This document shows positions 30,707 through 42,300 of a stretch of 64,000 bases of DNA, piece after piece. A program made the translations under genes and the position numbers. A model generated the notes under the pieces. It worked only from the letters and a program-made list of their open reading frames with translations. It searched no databases and was not told the DNA's origin. Origin of the DNA: Dipteris shenzhenensis (Eukaryota; Polypodiophyta; Polypodiopsida; Gleicheniales); NCBI GenBank assembly GCA_047967505.1, contig CM106541.1. One strand, 5' to 3'. Numbering within the stretch: position 1 is the stretch's first letter; every line of letters starts with the position of its first letter.

Positions 30707-32480
30707 ATGCACTTGAGGTCCAGAAGGATTTTGCCAAAGGATCCAGTGCTAGAAGAAAGCACGTCGAGCTACGTTCATCCCACCCTCCATCCTAGTTGGG
30801 GGTCTGACATCTCGATTCCGAGCCTCCACTCGCTCGTAGGACCCTATCCAAAAACTCCATCTAGTTCAGATGAAACAGAGACTCTTCAAGGAGTGATGCA
30901 AGACCCCATGGGTCCAAGGGCCTCGGAAGCCCCCTTCACAAGTGTAGCCTCTCCCTACTCTCCTGCACCTTCGGTTGCGTCCAGGCTTAGAGGTACGTTC
31001 TCTAATATGTTCAGCCGCTTAAGACAAACAGAGTCGACAAACATGGAGAACCCCTCTGTCGGCATGTCCACAGGACGGGAAGGTTAGCAACATATAGTTC
31101 TCGAGCCATAGACTGGGACAGAAACTACTTTCGCCAATCCAGGTTCCTTCGCCTATGCCAAACCCCCCTAGTGGGAGAACATGGACGATGAAGATCCATG
31201 GATGAGGGAACTCCATAGACAAGACTAGAGTCGAGGGGATGCTAGGAACTTCCAAGGTGGAATGCCTTACGACCCTCTAACCGCCCCGGCCCCTCCAGCC
31301 TTCACCAACTTTGGGGCACCGCAATTTCCACCCTATCGCCTGCAGCATGGGACCAATGTTACCATGCCCCAGGACTCCCCACCTCCGGGAGTCCGTTCCT
31401 TGTAATCTATACCGATTGCACGAATGAATGCAGGCATGGGTACTTTTGTCCCAATGCCAACACCAACAACTACATGGACACCACCACCTGGGCAAGGCCT
31501 AAGGCCCAGCTCTGCGACCCGTTCAGGCCCACAGCAGCAACACCTCTGCTAGCTACTCAAACGGTGTTGACTCACAAGGCTATGCGTATTTTTTTGAATG
31601 CCCTAGGAAGGGGGGCAACACCACCACCACCACCCGCCCGAGTGTTCCCTACAGGGATGGCAAATCCCTCGAGGAGCCATCCCATAGCCATTTCCAAGCT
31701 GATGACCAAGTTCCTCAGAGAGGAGACCCGGTCTCTCACATGGAAAGGTTCGAGTAGATTTGTGAAGCCTTTGGTGCACCAGGTGACCTTGAAATGGCCA
31801 ATGCATTTGGCCTTAGTCTAGGGACGGCAAGGCAGATCAATGGTATAGAGCTCTCACCCCAGAGGAAAAGACCAACTGGGAGACATTGAGAAAGGCTTTT
31901 ATTGTGGGATTTGCTCCTAGCGGCCATAGAAGGAGCCCGATCAACTAGCTGTATGGGGTAAAACAAAATGACAAAGAATCCCTGAGGGACTACATTATGA
32001 GGATTAAATACCTCAATGCCCGCTGTGAACCCTATGAGCGAATGAGCGATGAACGACTATTGCCATGCTTCCTTATTGGGTTAGCAGACCCAAACCTGCA
32101 TGACCATCTCATGGTGATGAACCCCACCTCCTTTGATCTTTGTAGTAAAAAGGCCATCTGTATATGTGACAATATGATGGACAAAGTGGATTCGGACAAG
32201 GCCTCGGCCCTCTCCGAAGTAGCCCCATAAGTTAGGTCCTCGAGTGTAGAGTCAAGCAAGAAGGAGGCTACCGAGCCTAAAAGCTTGGATGTGAGTGAGC
32301 TAGCCTCCAATTTGTTGGAGCAGCTAGGTTAGCAATGGAGAGAAGGAACCTCCAAAGAGGTGCCAACAACCCACACGTGTTTCCACGAAGAGACAATGTT
32401 TGGTGTGGGGTATGCAATGGCAACCACCCCTCCAATGAGTGCCCTTCCTAAGGGCAAGGCCAACACTCTACTGTGCACAT
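30707..32480 (+). pseudogene. Gag of Tat/Athila-like gypsy element, interrupted
   Basis: The first frame (30707-31087) starts MHLRSRRILPKDP and is Ser/Pro-rich. After several stops, recognisable capsid sequence appears (about 31660-32230), with GLADPNLHDHLMVMNPTSFD near the C-terminal capsid helix. Around 32395-32440 there is a zinc-knuckle-like WCGVCNGNHPSNEC. At least five stops or frame changes make it non-functional. Confidence 0.65.
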
Positions 32481-33431
32481 TCATAAGTGGGGAAACCATG
32501 ATACCTCCCAATGTCGTTTTCCAAGGTCCCTTCCCCAACTTATGTATCAAATGCGACCCCTGTTGGCCCTAACAGCCCTACCCAACCCCCAGATCCAGCA
32601 AGGTGGCCCTCTAGCTAGCTCTAGCCATAGTACCATGCTCAGCTAGCTCCACTACTGCCACCACCCATACTAGGTCCTCAACCCCCACTACCTCACATCG
32701 CCCTAGTCAATCAAGTGTTAGTTGAAGAGTTGCCCAATGATTGGGAGAAAACGGACCCTGATCATGGACATCATGATTATTACCCCTACGAGGAAGGGAG
32801 TGGAGCCCTAACTCACTACCTCCTGCCAGAGGATCAACAAGTCCCTGTATTCCAGACTGCCCCTGTAAACGTAAGGGCGAGAGGTCTGAACTCAATTGCT
32901 TAGAGGCCCCCGCTCCAATGTTATACCTGCCAAGGTCCCCATAGAGCAAGTGAATGCCCCTATCGTGGCACTTTGAACCCATCTTGAGATTCCTCTATAG
33001 CCACTAACTCGTTCCAAGAAAGCCATTCGAGTAGGTGAGGGCTCCAATCAGGTGTTCATCCAGGACGGTTCCAATGAGGAGACAATTACCCTTGCCACCT
33101 CCTCTACTTCCAAACAATCTTCCATCCAAGGTGACTCAGAGGTACCCCCGATTCCAAAGGTAAACAAACCAGTGTAGGCTTAGGGCTTGCCACCCATATA
33201 GAGACCTACTCGGTCTTAGAAAAGCAATACGTAAAGGATGCCCAAAACTTGGTGTGTGAGTGCCAGGATAAGTTCAAGCATCAACTAAAGGCCAGTAGGG
33301 GATCAAATACTATCCATCCAGCCCACCTAATGGGGCATCGAGGATCGAAATCTCTCAAGGTCCCAAAAAGAGTGGAGGAAGAGGAACACCTCAGCTTGGA
33401 GTAGTCAGAAGCTCCGGATCTGATGTAGAAG

Positions 33432-34097
33432 ATGTTCCAAGAAGACCTAGTGCTACAGAACCTCCAAGATGAAGGGGACCTATACAACCTCAATAACATG
33501 TTGTCCATGGAGGAAGAAGCTCCCTGTGACAATGCCGGGCTGGCTACCTTCCTATCTACAAAAGTGAAAATGCCAATCGCATCACCATTAAGAGGAAATC
33601 CCATCCTATGGCATGATCTGTCCAATCGGATCAATAGGCCATTCCTACCTCTAGCCCTTGCCAACCCTAGGCCCAACCAATCAACTCTAGATAAGGGACA
33701 GAACCTACCTAAGATTCCCATCAATAAGCTAGGCCAGTATTTCGAGGGTGATGACACAAACGCCTCAGTCCCCATAGTCTACCAAAACCAGAAGGTGGAA
33801 GCCATCTTGGATGGGGGGGCAGGAGTGAGTGTCTGCACCAAAGAATGCTGGGAAAAATGGGGAAAACCCGCACTCAAGCAGACCCATCCGGTAGTAAAGC
33901 TAGCCAATGGAGGAATTGCTGAACATCTGGGAGTACTGACTGGCATAAACATTAAGGTGTTTGGATTCACGTACCATGTCAGGTTCGTGGTCATGGACTT
34001 CACTCGACATCTCGGATATGAAGCTATCCTAGGCAGACCCTTCTTGCAAATGTCCGGACTCATGCATGACTGGCATAATGATAATATCTACTTGTAG
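33432..34097 (+). pseudogene. Gypsy protease frame
   Basis: The open frame (221 residues) ends at a stop after the protease domain. VEAILDGGAGVSVCTKECWE contains the D-G-G-A active-site box and GYEAILGRPFLQMSGLMHDW the second conserved block. The box looks intact. It is followed by a stop instead of continuing to RT, so pol is split. Confidence 0.75.
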
Positions 34098-34939
34098 CAT
34101 GATGAGCAAACCATGAGAGTGGACCTGCATACCTACAAGGCCCAGCCAATTTCAGGACACCTCTTTGTTGCAGAGTCCAACACCACCCCCCAAACCACCT
34201 CTGTGAAGCTATTCCAACCCTATGACAAGGAAGAGGATGAGAAGTAGTCTAATGGCTTCTGGTATGCACCTCTTACCGAGCCAAAATTCTTGCAGAACTA
34301 GATGCACATCTTAGCCAACATAGATGTTCCAGAAAGAGTACAGTTTCATATCACCACCCCAGAGCTCGAGGGTTTGACCCTGGTGGTTCTACTAAGGATG
34401 TTCAATATGCTCAAACCACAAGAGGTAAGCAAGGGAACAATAAGGGTAAAATCAGATCTTCACTGGCTAACCTACGTAGGCACCATGACCGCCCACCATG
34501 AGTTCTCCTCTAACTGGGGAAACAGGGTAAGTAAGGTAACCACCCCTGTCAGCTCTATAAGTGCAAGGGAAGAGCCCCCTTCAGGTCCCAAATCCCATGC
34601 ATCCAAAGGAAAGGCAAAGGCCAAAAAGTCCACTTCCCCGACAGAAAATGAGAAGGAGATTGAGGATAAAGAAGACCTACAGTAGGTGCCAGCCCACTAC
34701 AAGGCCTATACTATATAAGATCGCAAGATCTTATACCAACAGGCCAAAAGAACCCGAGAGGATGGTTGTTCTCAAGGATATGATGGACCGGCCCCGGTCA
34801 AGGAAGTAAACTTAGCCCCAGAAGGCCAAGACCCACAACCTGTATTTGTCATCGATGACCTCACCCCTAGTGGGGAGAATTCCTTAATAGCTCTCCTATG
34901 GGAATATAAGGATTGCATGGCCTGGAAGTACACGGACAT

Positions 34940-35710
34940 GAAAGGAGTACCTACTGTAGTAGTGCAGCATACAATCCCCATGATAGATGATGCCAGGCTA
35001 GTATGGCAACGCCCCTATCCTATGAATCCTAAATACACACTCATAGTGAGGGAAGAAATCTAGAAATTCATAGATGCAGGATTCATCTATGAGATTGAGC
35101 ATATGGACTGGGTGTCACCCATTGTGATAGTCCTGAAGAAGAATGCAAAAATCAAAGTATGCATGGATTTGAAGAAGGTGAATGTGGCCACAAGATGTGA
35201 CCACTACCCCTTGCTATTCACGAAACATGTTCTAGAAAGGGTAGCCATCGAAAAGGAAGCATATAGCTTCCTAGATGGATTTTCGGGTTACAACCAAGTC
35301 TCAATAGGCCCCAAGATCAACATAAGACCACCTTCGCAACCAAATGGGGAGTATATGTAGCTAGGATTATGATATTTGGTTTAACAAATGCCCCAGCTAC
35401 TTTCCAACGTATGATGATCACAGTATTCAAGGAATACCTAAGGGACTTTGTGGGAAGTCTTCTTGGAGGATATCTGCGTGAACTTGAAATGGGATGACCA
35501 CCTGAAGTATCTCAAGCTCGTCCTCGAGAAGTGCCGCTTATACCGCATATCCCTCAATCCCCTTAAGTGCTAGTTTTGGGTCAAACATGGTGTTATCCTG
35601 GGACACATAGTGTCCCAGAATGGAATCTCTATGGACCACAATAAAATCAAACTCATTTTGGAGTTACCGCCCCCCACCAATGCCAAGGGAGTCCAATGAT
35701 TTACTGGCCA
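34940..35710 (+). pseudogene. Gypsy RT, active site altered
   Basis: Before and within 35103-35360 come QRPYPMNPKYTLIVREEI, a stop, FIDAGFIYEIEHMDWVSPIV and DLKKVNVATRCDHYPL. The catalytic block near 35455-35490 reads VFLEDICVN, with Glu for the first Asp. The thumb (HGVILGHIVSQNGISMD) follows to about 35660. Multiple stops and shifts are present. Confidence 0.75.
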
Positions 35711-35711
35711 T

Positions 35712-36374
35712 ATGGGCTATTACCGGAGATTTATTTTGTTCTATGCCAGCATAGCCCGCCCGTTATACAAGCTACTAGTATCCTTTGAGTGGACCGAAGA
35801 ATGCCAAACATCCTTTAAAACCCTCAAGCTAGCTCTAGCCACTAACCCAGTACTGAGGTCTCCCAATTGGAATTTAATATTCCACATCCACATTGATGCC
35901 TCTAACTTTGCCATTGGATGTGTGTTAGCTCAGCTCGAGGAGCATAATTTGGATTACCCAGTATACTTTGTGAGCCATCAACTAAATGAGGCCAAAGTTA
36001 ACTACACCACCACTGAGAGAGAGGGTCTTGCCATGGTCTATGCAGTCAAGAAATTCATGCACTACTTGTTAGCTAACAAGTTTGTCTTCTTCGTGGACTA
36101 TCAAGCATTGCTGTACTTGGTCAACAAACCCTATATGATGGGACGCATCATTAGGTGGATGTTGATCCTATTAGAATTTGACTTTACAGTCGCTATGCGC
36201 AAAGGCAAAACCCACGTTCTAGCCGACCACCTATTGAGGTTCCCTAATGGCGAAGCTCCAATGGGAGTAGAAGATGATCTCCCTGATGCTTCCCTCTTCT
36301 TCCTCGATGTTAGAATGGGCCGCCAAAATCGGCTACTACTTGGCCAACAGACTACCCCTAAGCCAAGACCTTAA
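35712..36374 (+). pseudogene. Gypsy RT-connection and RNase H
   Basis: An open frame of 220 residues starts in GYYRRFILFYASIARPLYKL and carries RNase H: HIHIDASNFAIGCVLAQLEE (first Asp), NYTTTEREGLAMVYAVKKF (Glu) and FVDYQALLYLVNKP (Asp kept, DHQ reads DYQ). It ends LADHLLRFPNGE. This is the best-preserved domain of the element. Confidence 0.8.
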
Positions 36375-37540
36375 GAAGGATAGAGCCGTAAACTCATTAA
36401 GGACGCAACGCCATATCAAGATAGCAGGCCAACTTTACTGCATGGGTAAGGATGGCATACTGCAAAGATGCATATGCGAACACGAATATATCGAGGTGCT
36501 TGAAGAAGCCCACTCAAGAATCGCAAGAGGCCATTTTGCCGTTGAGGTTACAGCATGTAAAGTGTTGCAAGCTAGTCTCTGGTGGCCAACGCTCTTCAGA
36601 GACGTGGCTGAATTCATCAAACGATGTGACCCCTGCCAGCGTATCCAAATCCCACACATGGCAGACATGATGCCCCTGATCGAGATCGTGGGGCTGACCA
36701 ACCTTTCGAGAAGTGGGCCATCGATTTCATTGGTCCCATAAGCCTAGCCGCTAAGGGGATCGAGGCTCGATACATCATCCTAGCCACCGACTACTTCACC
36801 AAGTGGGTAGAAGGAAGGGCCACGATAAAGGCTGATGCAAGATCCACTGCCAAGTTCTTATATAAATAAGTCATGACGAGGTTTGGATGCCCGTTGGAGT
36901 TAGTTAGCGACTGAGGAACCCACTTCCTCAATGAAACCATAGCAATTTTGACAAGCGAGTTTATGATCATTCATAGCAAGTCAACGCCATATTACCCCAG
37001 AGCAAATGGCTTGGCCAAAAGCTCCAACAAAACTTGCGGTAAGATTATCACATGTACGGTGGAAGCCAGTCGTACCGACTGGGCACATAAGCTCATAGCA
37101 GCGTTATGGGCCTACAAGACCTCCTACAAGGTGGCAACACATTGTACCCCTTCAAATTAGCCTTTGGGGTAGAGGCAGTAATGCCAATGGAGTATGTAAT
37201 GCCTAGCCTCTGTCTTGTCGTAAAGGAAAGACTCACAAAAAACATGCTAGCCAAAAGGCTAGTTGACCTTGAAAAGCTAGAAGAGACAAGGTTGCGAGTA
37301 GCCTACGCTCTCCGAGTAAAAAAGGCTCGATGTAAAAAGTGGTTTGACCGCAACCTCAAGAACAAGGACTTGGCAGAAGGAGACTTAGCGCTCCTGTACA
37401 ATGTCCGCAACACCAAACATAAGCTTAAGTATCGAGGTATGGGTCCTTATTGCGTAGTTGAGATCACCCCCCAAGGGGTGTGCTGAATAGCCACCCTTGA
37501 TGGGCCAGAAATGGATGGCTACCTAAATGGAAGTAAATTG
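36274..37540 (+). pseudogene. Gypsy integrase, catalytic residues lost
   Basis: The HHCC zinc finger is in frame 36274-36741 (AHSRIARGHFAVEVTACKVL, then CDPCQRI). The core continues in another frame: WAIDFIGP (first Asp), then ELVSD-stop-GTHF (second Asp followed by a stop near 36913), then ANGLAKSSNKT, where Lys stands for the catalytic Glu (about 37010). The C-terminal part (37106-37486, then to about 37540) contains KKWFDRNLKNKDLAEGDLAL. The integrase cannot be functional. Confidence 0.75.
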
Positions 37541-37719
37541 AAACGATACTACAGACCACCTCAAGGCAGAGGTGGCTAGGATGAAGCACCAGGCCATCAA
37601 GGAAGCTAGAATCTGTAATGCTAAGATCCGACAGCGTAGACAAATGACCCTTTTTAAGGCAACGACTAAACAGATGCAACTAACGGATGAGCTAACAATA
37701 GAGCCAGCTAGGTTGCTTG

Positions 37720-38024
37720 TTTAGCTACAGGTATCGCGCATGCGCATCAAAGCACTCATGGACCTAGGAGCTAGCCACATTTTCATCTCTTGAGAGGTAT
37801 GGGAAAAACTACAAGTACCCCTAACCCTCACTATTGCCTCAATAAGAGCTATAAACACCCAACTTCTGCAAACCTTGGCTTATGTAAATCTAAGTCTAAT
37901 GGTTGTTCGCCAAGCTGTGGATATACGCTTTTATGTTCTCTCTACAGAAGCCACTGAAGAACAGATTATTCTAGGAAGAACCTGGTGCTACGCCGTCAAT
38001 TGCCAAGTCGACTGGCATGCCTGA
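37720..38024 (+). pseudogene. Second retropepsin-like segment downstream of integrase
   Basis: A plus-strand frame reads VSRMRIKALMDLGASHIFIS, then stop, EVWEKLQVPLTL, and further on EEQIILGRTWCYAVNCQVDW before a stop at 38024. The D-x-G-A-S-H box followed by a hydrophobic strand, and the later ILGRTW block, are the two conserved pieces of a retropepsin. It lies after integrase, where plant gypsy elements do not normally carry a protease. It may be a fragment of another element or an extra domain of this lineage. Confidence 0.5.
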
Positions 38025-38627
38025 ACTGCTTCGCTTACTAATGGTAGTCAAATGGCGGTAGTCCCACTCTGTAGACCAAGCCCCCCTCTTTATAAAAACA
38101 AAGCATTGTGATGATTCTTGATGTTGACAGAATGTGATTTCTAGCGAGTGCTTTGAATGTAAGATTAGCGATTGATGGACAAAACTACCAATTGCTGGTT
38201 TGAAAGCAATGGTTAAAAATGTTGGCCACACACGTGGCCGTACAGGTACGTTCAACGTTACTTGCTGGCCAAATCACGAAACTGCTCTCTAGATTCATCA
38301 CCACAAAATGCGGACGCCTCGTCATCATCATCTGCTCTCTTCGATCTACACTTCTGTTGTCGCCGCTCATCTAAATTGCTCCTGCTCAGTACGACAGCGG
38401 CAACGAGCAACAAGAGACAGAAATAGATAGAGAGAGACGCTCTCAGAAAATCTGCAGAAAAAGGACGGAGGTGCGGGGGAGGGGGATATAGAGAGAGAGA
38501 GAGAGAGAGAGAGAGGCTCCGAAAGTCTGCAGAAAGAGGACGGAGGTGGGGGGGAGGTCGAGAGAGAGAGAGAGAGAGAGAGAGAGGCTCAGAAAATCTG
38601 CAGAGGACGGAGGTGGAGGCGAGGTCG

Positions 38628-38664
<37 letters not shown>

Positions 38665-38896
38665 CTCAGAAAATCTGCAGTAAGAGGACGGAGTTGCGGG
38701 CGAGGTCGAGGTCGAGGTCGAGGTAGAGAGAGAGGCAGAGGAAGAGATCCCCTGGCGTTATACCTGCAGATCTCGTCCTCAAAAAGCTGTTTTTCTGTCA
38801 CTGCTTCTTCCTCTCTCGGTTTTGAGGAAGTTTGATTCTTGGGTTCTTGGCTTCTCGCGCAGTTTTGACGAAGAAGCCTTCGTCGAGGAACGACAC
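38025..38896 (+). promoter_or_regulatory. Upstream region and 5' UTR of the trihelix gene
   Basis: The first 400 bp are unremarkable. A TATA-like TATAAAAAC lies at 38091. From about 38400 the sequence is GA-rich and contains a minisatellite (see 38442-38745). Purine-rich GA repeats are binding sites for plant GAGA-motif (BPC) factors, so they may take part in regulation. That is an inference. Confidence 0.4.
38442..38745. repeat. Compound minisatellite, four units of 71-77 bp with (GA)n
   Basis: CTC(A/C)GAAA(A/G)TCTGCAG followed by GGACGGAGGTG(C/G)(G/A)GG starts at 38442, 38517, 38588 and 38665. The units are separated by (GA)8-12 runs. A short (GGTCGA)n run (about 38703-38724) follows the last unit. 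Confidence 0.9.
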
Positions 38897-39826
38897 ATGG
38901 GTACCGAGGAGGATTCTTCCCCTCTGCGTGTCGCTCCCTCGTCCCAGACCCAGATTTCCTTCGATCCTTCCGCCCAGCATCGATGGACGGACACCGAAAT
39001 CGTTCACCTTATTGATTCTTACCAGGAGAAATGGTACCAGTTGAAAAGAGGACCCCTCAAAGCCAGGCATTGGGAAGAGGTGGCAAATAACGTGTTTTTG
39101 CGTTGTGGGGGTACGAAACCCAGCAAATCTTCTGTCCAGTGCAGGCACAAGGTCGAGAAACTGAGGAAAAAGTATCGAGAGGAGAAGCATCTTGAAGAGA
39201 GGCGAGGGCCTGGTGTTTCCCTTTGGGCGTATTTTGAAAGAATGGATGCGATGGAGCGCGGCCTTGCAAAATCCTCGAAACTTGCCCGTGGTGGAGGTGG
39301 GAGTAATGGTTTCCTGCGCTTGAACTTACGGGATCGAGATGCACAGGACCGGGAGTCTACAATGAGTCTGAACGAGGATGTTCAGGATACCAGTCCCCCA
39401 CCTGCTTTTCATGACAGATTGCCCAAGGGGGCGTACGTTGATGCCGGTCATCACGGGTCAGACAATCCTCACCCTTCTCTTAAAAGAACATTTCACGTAA
39501 TGCACGGGAAGGAGGACGGTTCCCTCGACCTGGACGGTAGAAAGATCCCCAGCGTCGTAGGACGCCCAAGTTTCAAGCGTCGAAAGGTCTTGACTGGAAC
39601 TCCCATCGCCGAGCTGGCTTCTGTTGTTCGCTCTTTGGGGGAGGGTTTTCTCAGGATTGAACAATTGAAACTAGAGATGCGAAGAGACAACGAGCGTTTG
39701 CGAGCTGAAATGGAGCTCAAGCGAACTGGAATGGTTCTGGATTCGCAAAAACAGATCGCAGAGATGTTCAGCAAGGCCTTGGGTCGAAAGAAGGGGCACA
39801 AGAAACGGCACATTCAGGAGATATGA
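38897..39826 (+). CDS. Trihelix (Myb/SANT-like) transcription factor, SIP1/ASIL type
   Basis: Single-exon gene of 309 residues when started at the first ATG (38897); the frame is open upstream to at least 38822 but without an ATG. Residues about 28-117 form a trihelix DNA-binding domain: HRWTDTEIVHLIDSYQEKW, KARHWEEVANNVFLRC, SSVQCRHKVEKLRKKYREEK, with the tryptophans that form the core at 30, 46 and 59, and SLWAYFERMDAM as the fourth helix typical of this family. Basic clusters (FKRRK; RKKGHKKRH at the C-terminus) may act as nuclear signals. Residues about 250-300 form a charged coiled coil (LRIEQLKLEMRRDNERLRAE), as in the Arabidopsis SIP1/ASIL clade. It likely binds GT-type elements in the nucleus. 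Confidence 0.9.
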   Translation: MGTEEDSSPLRVAPSSQTQISFDPSAQHRWTDTEIVHLIDSYQEKWYQLKRGPLKARHWEEVANNVFLRCGGTKPSKSSVQCRHKVEKLRKKYREEKHLEERRGPGVSLWAYFERMDAMERGLAKSSKLARGGGGSNGFLRLNLRDRDAQDRESTMSLNEDVQDTSPPPAFHDRLPKGAYVDAGHHGSDNPHPSLKRTFHVMHGKEDGSLDLDGRKIPSVVGRPSFKRRKVLTGTPIAELASVVRSLGEGFLRIEQLKLEMRRDNERLRAEMELKRTGMVLDSQKQIAEMFSKALGRKKGHKKRHIQEI

Positions 39827-39860
39827 ATAATATGTCTTCATCGCGAGGTATAAGCATCTG

Positions 39861-39939
39861 GGGGCTGGTCTAGCATCTCAAATGCCTTCAACTGTAAGCA
39901 TGTTGGGGCTGGTCTAGCATCCTAAATGCTTTCAACTGT
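39861..39939. repeat. 44-bp direct repeat in the trihelix 3' region
   Basis: GGGGCTGGTCTAGCATC(T)C followed by AAATGC(C/T)TTCAACTGT occurs at 39861 and 39905. It probably lies within the 3' UTR of the trihelix gene. Confidence 0.85.
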
Positions 39940-41257
39940 TCGAGAATTATACCCGTGCTCCCAGTACCCTTAGATTGCCCACCAGCGGAAAGGTACTGAG
40001 GTATTGAGCTCTGTACCTGTAAATGGGGTATAGGCACCAAATCACAGCTTGTCAAGCGGCTATATCTATTTCATGGAGGAGAGTTACATGCTGGTGGTCT
40101 AGTCACTGAGTGTGCTACTTGCCTGCTACTTTGTGATACCAACATCTCCATGAAGGCTTTAATGTAGTGAAGTTACGCTCATGTCAGCGTCTGCAATTCT
40201 GACGTCATTTTTGACTCTGAGAGATTATTTAGCTTGAGATTCAAGGTCTTTTCCTAAATCTGGTGGAAGTCTACGTTCTTGTATTGTTGTGGGGAGTTTA
40301 TGTAGATCTTTGTTGCATATGTAATGACAAAGGTGTTGGTATCTCTTGATTTCAAGATGCTGCAATAACAAAACAGCTGCTTTCTTATCATTCTGTTTTG
40401 CTTTCAGAAGGTCATTACGAAAGAAACGTTTGAATCAGAACTACTACACAATGTGCTCCCTCTCTTCAGAATTGTTTGACAATTTAAGGGTTTTGTCATT
40501 ATGCAAACAGTGAACATGCTGGTCAAGTAATGAATATGCCTTGATAATGAAAGAAATCCTTTCTCTGGACAGTTCTTTCTTCTTGCAAGGGCATTGCACC
40601 TCTTTTTGTAGCTTAATTCATACATGTTTCTAATCTGAAAAAATCTTGTGTGCCTATTAAGTGCTGCCACCTTCTTTCAGTGATTGTGGCAACTGCACAG
40701 GTAATTAGGTCCTTTGAAGTGGATATGTTAGCGGGAAGAAGAGCTTCATCATGCCTGTTAGGTCCTTCGAAGTGGATATGTTAGCGGGAAGAAAAGCTTC
40801 ATCATGCCTGTACAACTGCCCATGAAGTTAAGGGCTGCCACCCCAAAATTCACTAGTTTGTGTTCTTTCTTGCTCGGAAAGAAATCCTAGCTTTGGTGAA
40901 CTGGAAGAACAATTGCCTCTGGAAATCTTGTTGAGGCCCTTTCACCTCAGCGCAATGTGGAAGCTTACTCTGCTCAAGTAAAAAATTGACGAGCACTAAA
41001 TGGTCAACTTGAAGAGTTTAGGGAAATGTGGGAAATCAAAAGTCTACTAAGTGTCCATGGAATGCCTTTGCAGACTATCTTTTTTCACACGGCAATGTGG
41101 GAACCCGTTTTAAGAGGAGTTCCTTATGCCCAGGATAGAGAGTTCACAACACATGGACATCACACGTTCAACTTGTGTATTTACTCAGAGAACAGACAGT
41201 AAACTGAACTGTGATTTTAATACAGCAGACAAAATAATGAACCATGTACAAAGTATG
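39940..41257. other. Intergenic region right of the trihelix gene
   Basis: No coding region is recognised. It probably includes the 3' UTR of the trihelix gene in its first few hundred bases. One tandem duplication (40705-40810) is present. Confidence 0.4.
40705..40810. repeat. 53-bp tandem duplication
   Basis: TTAGGTCCTT(T/C)GAAGTGGAT continued by ATGTTAGCGGGAAGAA and GCTTCATCATGCCTG occurs at 40705 and 40758 with only a few differences, so it is fairly recent. Confidence 0.9.
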
Positions 41258-42288
41258 TGTTGGAAAGGTCACCTCCTCATCTGTAAGCCCCCATATGAGG
41301 AGGGCATTGGGGGGGGGGCGGGGGAACCTAGTGTCTGAGAGAAGGCCACATGGGAAGCACTATAGCTGCCATGGGGGTAGAGATCAGAGAAAGAGAAAAG
41401 AAAGAGAGGGGGCTGTCAAACGGGCAGCACCTCACATCAAAAGAAGAGAGGAGGGTACCTGGCTGATCTGCAGGAGCATAGGCGTAGCAGAGGACAGCAG
41501 CAGGGACCCAAGAGGAGGCGTCTCATGGCGGGGTGCTGCAGCAGCAAAGGTGCCACGTGCGGGGCAGGATTGGGGCCTGCACAAGGGCCTGTGGATGCTG
41601 GCACAGCTGCAGCAAAGGGCAGCCTAGCAGCAGCCCAAAAAGGCCTGGCTAAGGCCCTTTTATAGGGCTGGTTGGACCAGCCAATTCAGTCGGCCTTTTA
41701 CAGACCAGGTTGGCCAGTCTGGTCGGCCAGATTTGGCCAGGTTGGTCGGTTCTATTTCAGCCCCTTGGGGGCCTATTAAAGGACCCTCATTCACCATCAC
41801 TTGGAGCAACAGTTCAGGGAGGAGGAGGAGCAGCAGAACAGCCACCTGTGGGCCTCTATCCAGGAGGATTCAAGTGGGCTGTAGAGCTGCAGACCTAGCT
41901 CAGAGTGCTGCCCACCTAGGCTGGTGCAAAGACAGCAAGGTGGAAGGGATCTAGATGGAAAGAATACTTACGCTCGAGGTGGAGCACGAGGGCTTGAGTC
42001 TAGAGATAGCCGGCAGATAGGAGAAGTACCTTGTGGTAAGATCAGAGGACCACACCATTGGTGGGACTCTGGATCTATCTCTTTTGTATTGTGTCAATAG
42101 CTTCGGACAGAAATATATTATTTTGGTGTCTTCTATATCTGGCTGGTTCATTGTCTATTGATGAGTCTGCACATCTATCTGATGCACATTAAGTTAAGAA
42201 GTCTGTGATTCCAGTCCCCACACCACACTGTGAGCGCTATTCTATCAGTCTTTCGCTTTGCATACCCTCTGTTTGTCGATTTTTAACA
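41258..42288 (+). mobile_element. LTR of a Copia-like element (1031 bp)
   Basis: It begins TGTTGGAAAG and ends GATTTTTAACA, giving TGTT...AACA ends, and is followed directly by an initiator-Met-type primer-binding site. TATA-like boxes occur (CTTTTATAGG near 41659; CTATTAAAGG near 41771). A G10-rich run lies near 41310. No second copy of this LTR was found in the window, so the element is incomplete here or its 3' end is lost. Confidence 0.65.
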
Positions 42289-42300
42289 TGGTATCACAGC
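42289..42300 (+). other. Primer-binding site (initiator Met tRNA type)
   Basis: TGGTATCACAGC directly abuts the LTR end. It differs at one position from the TGGTATCAGAGC used by many plant Copia elements. Confidence 0.75.

Noticed and set aside
38443-38801. Ser/Leu-rich and Arg/Pro-rich minus-strand frames
   Set aside because: They read through the GA minisatellite upstream of the trihelix gene.
38822-38896. N-terminal extension of the trihelix protein
   Set aside because: The frame is open, but the only start in it is a TTG. The first ATG is at 38897.
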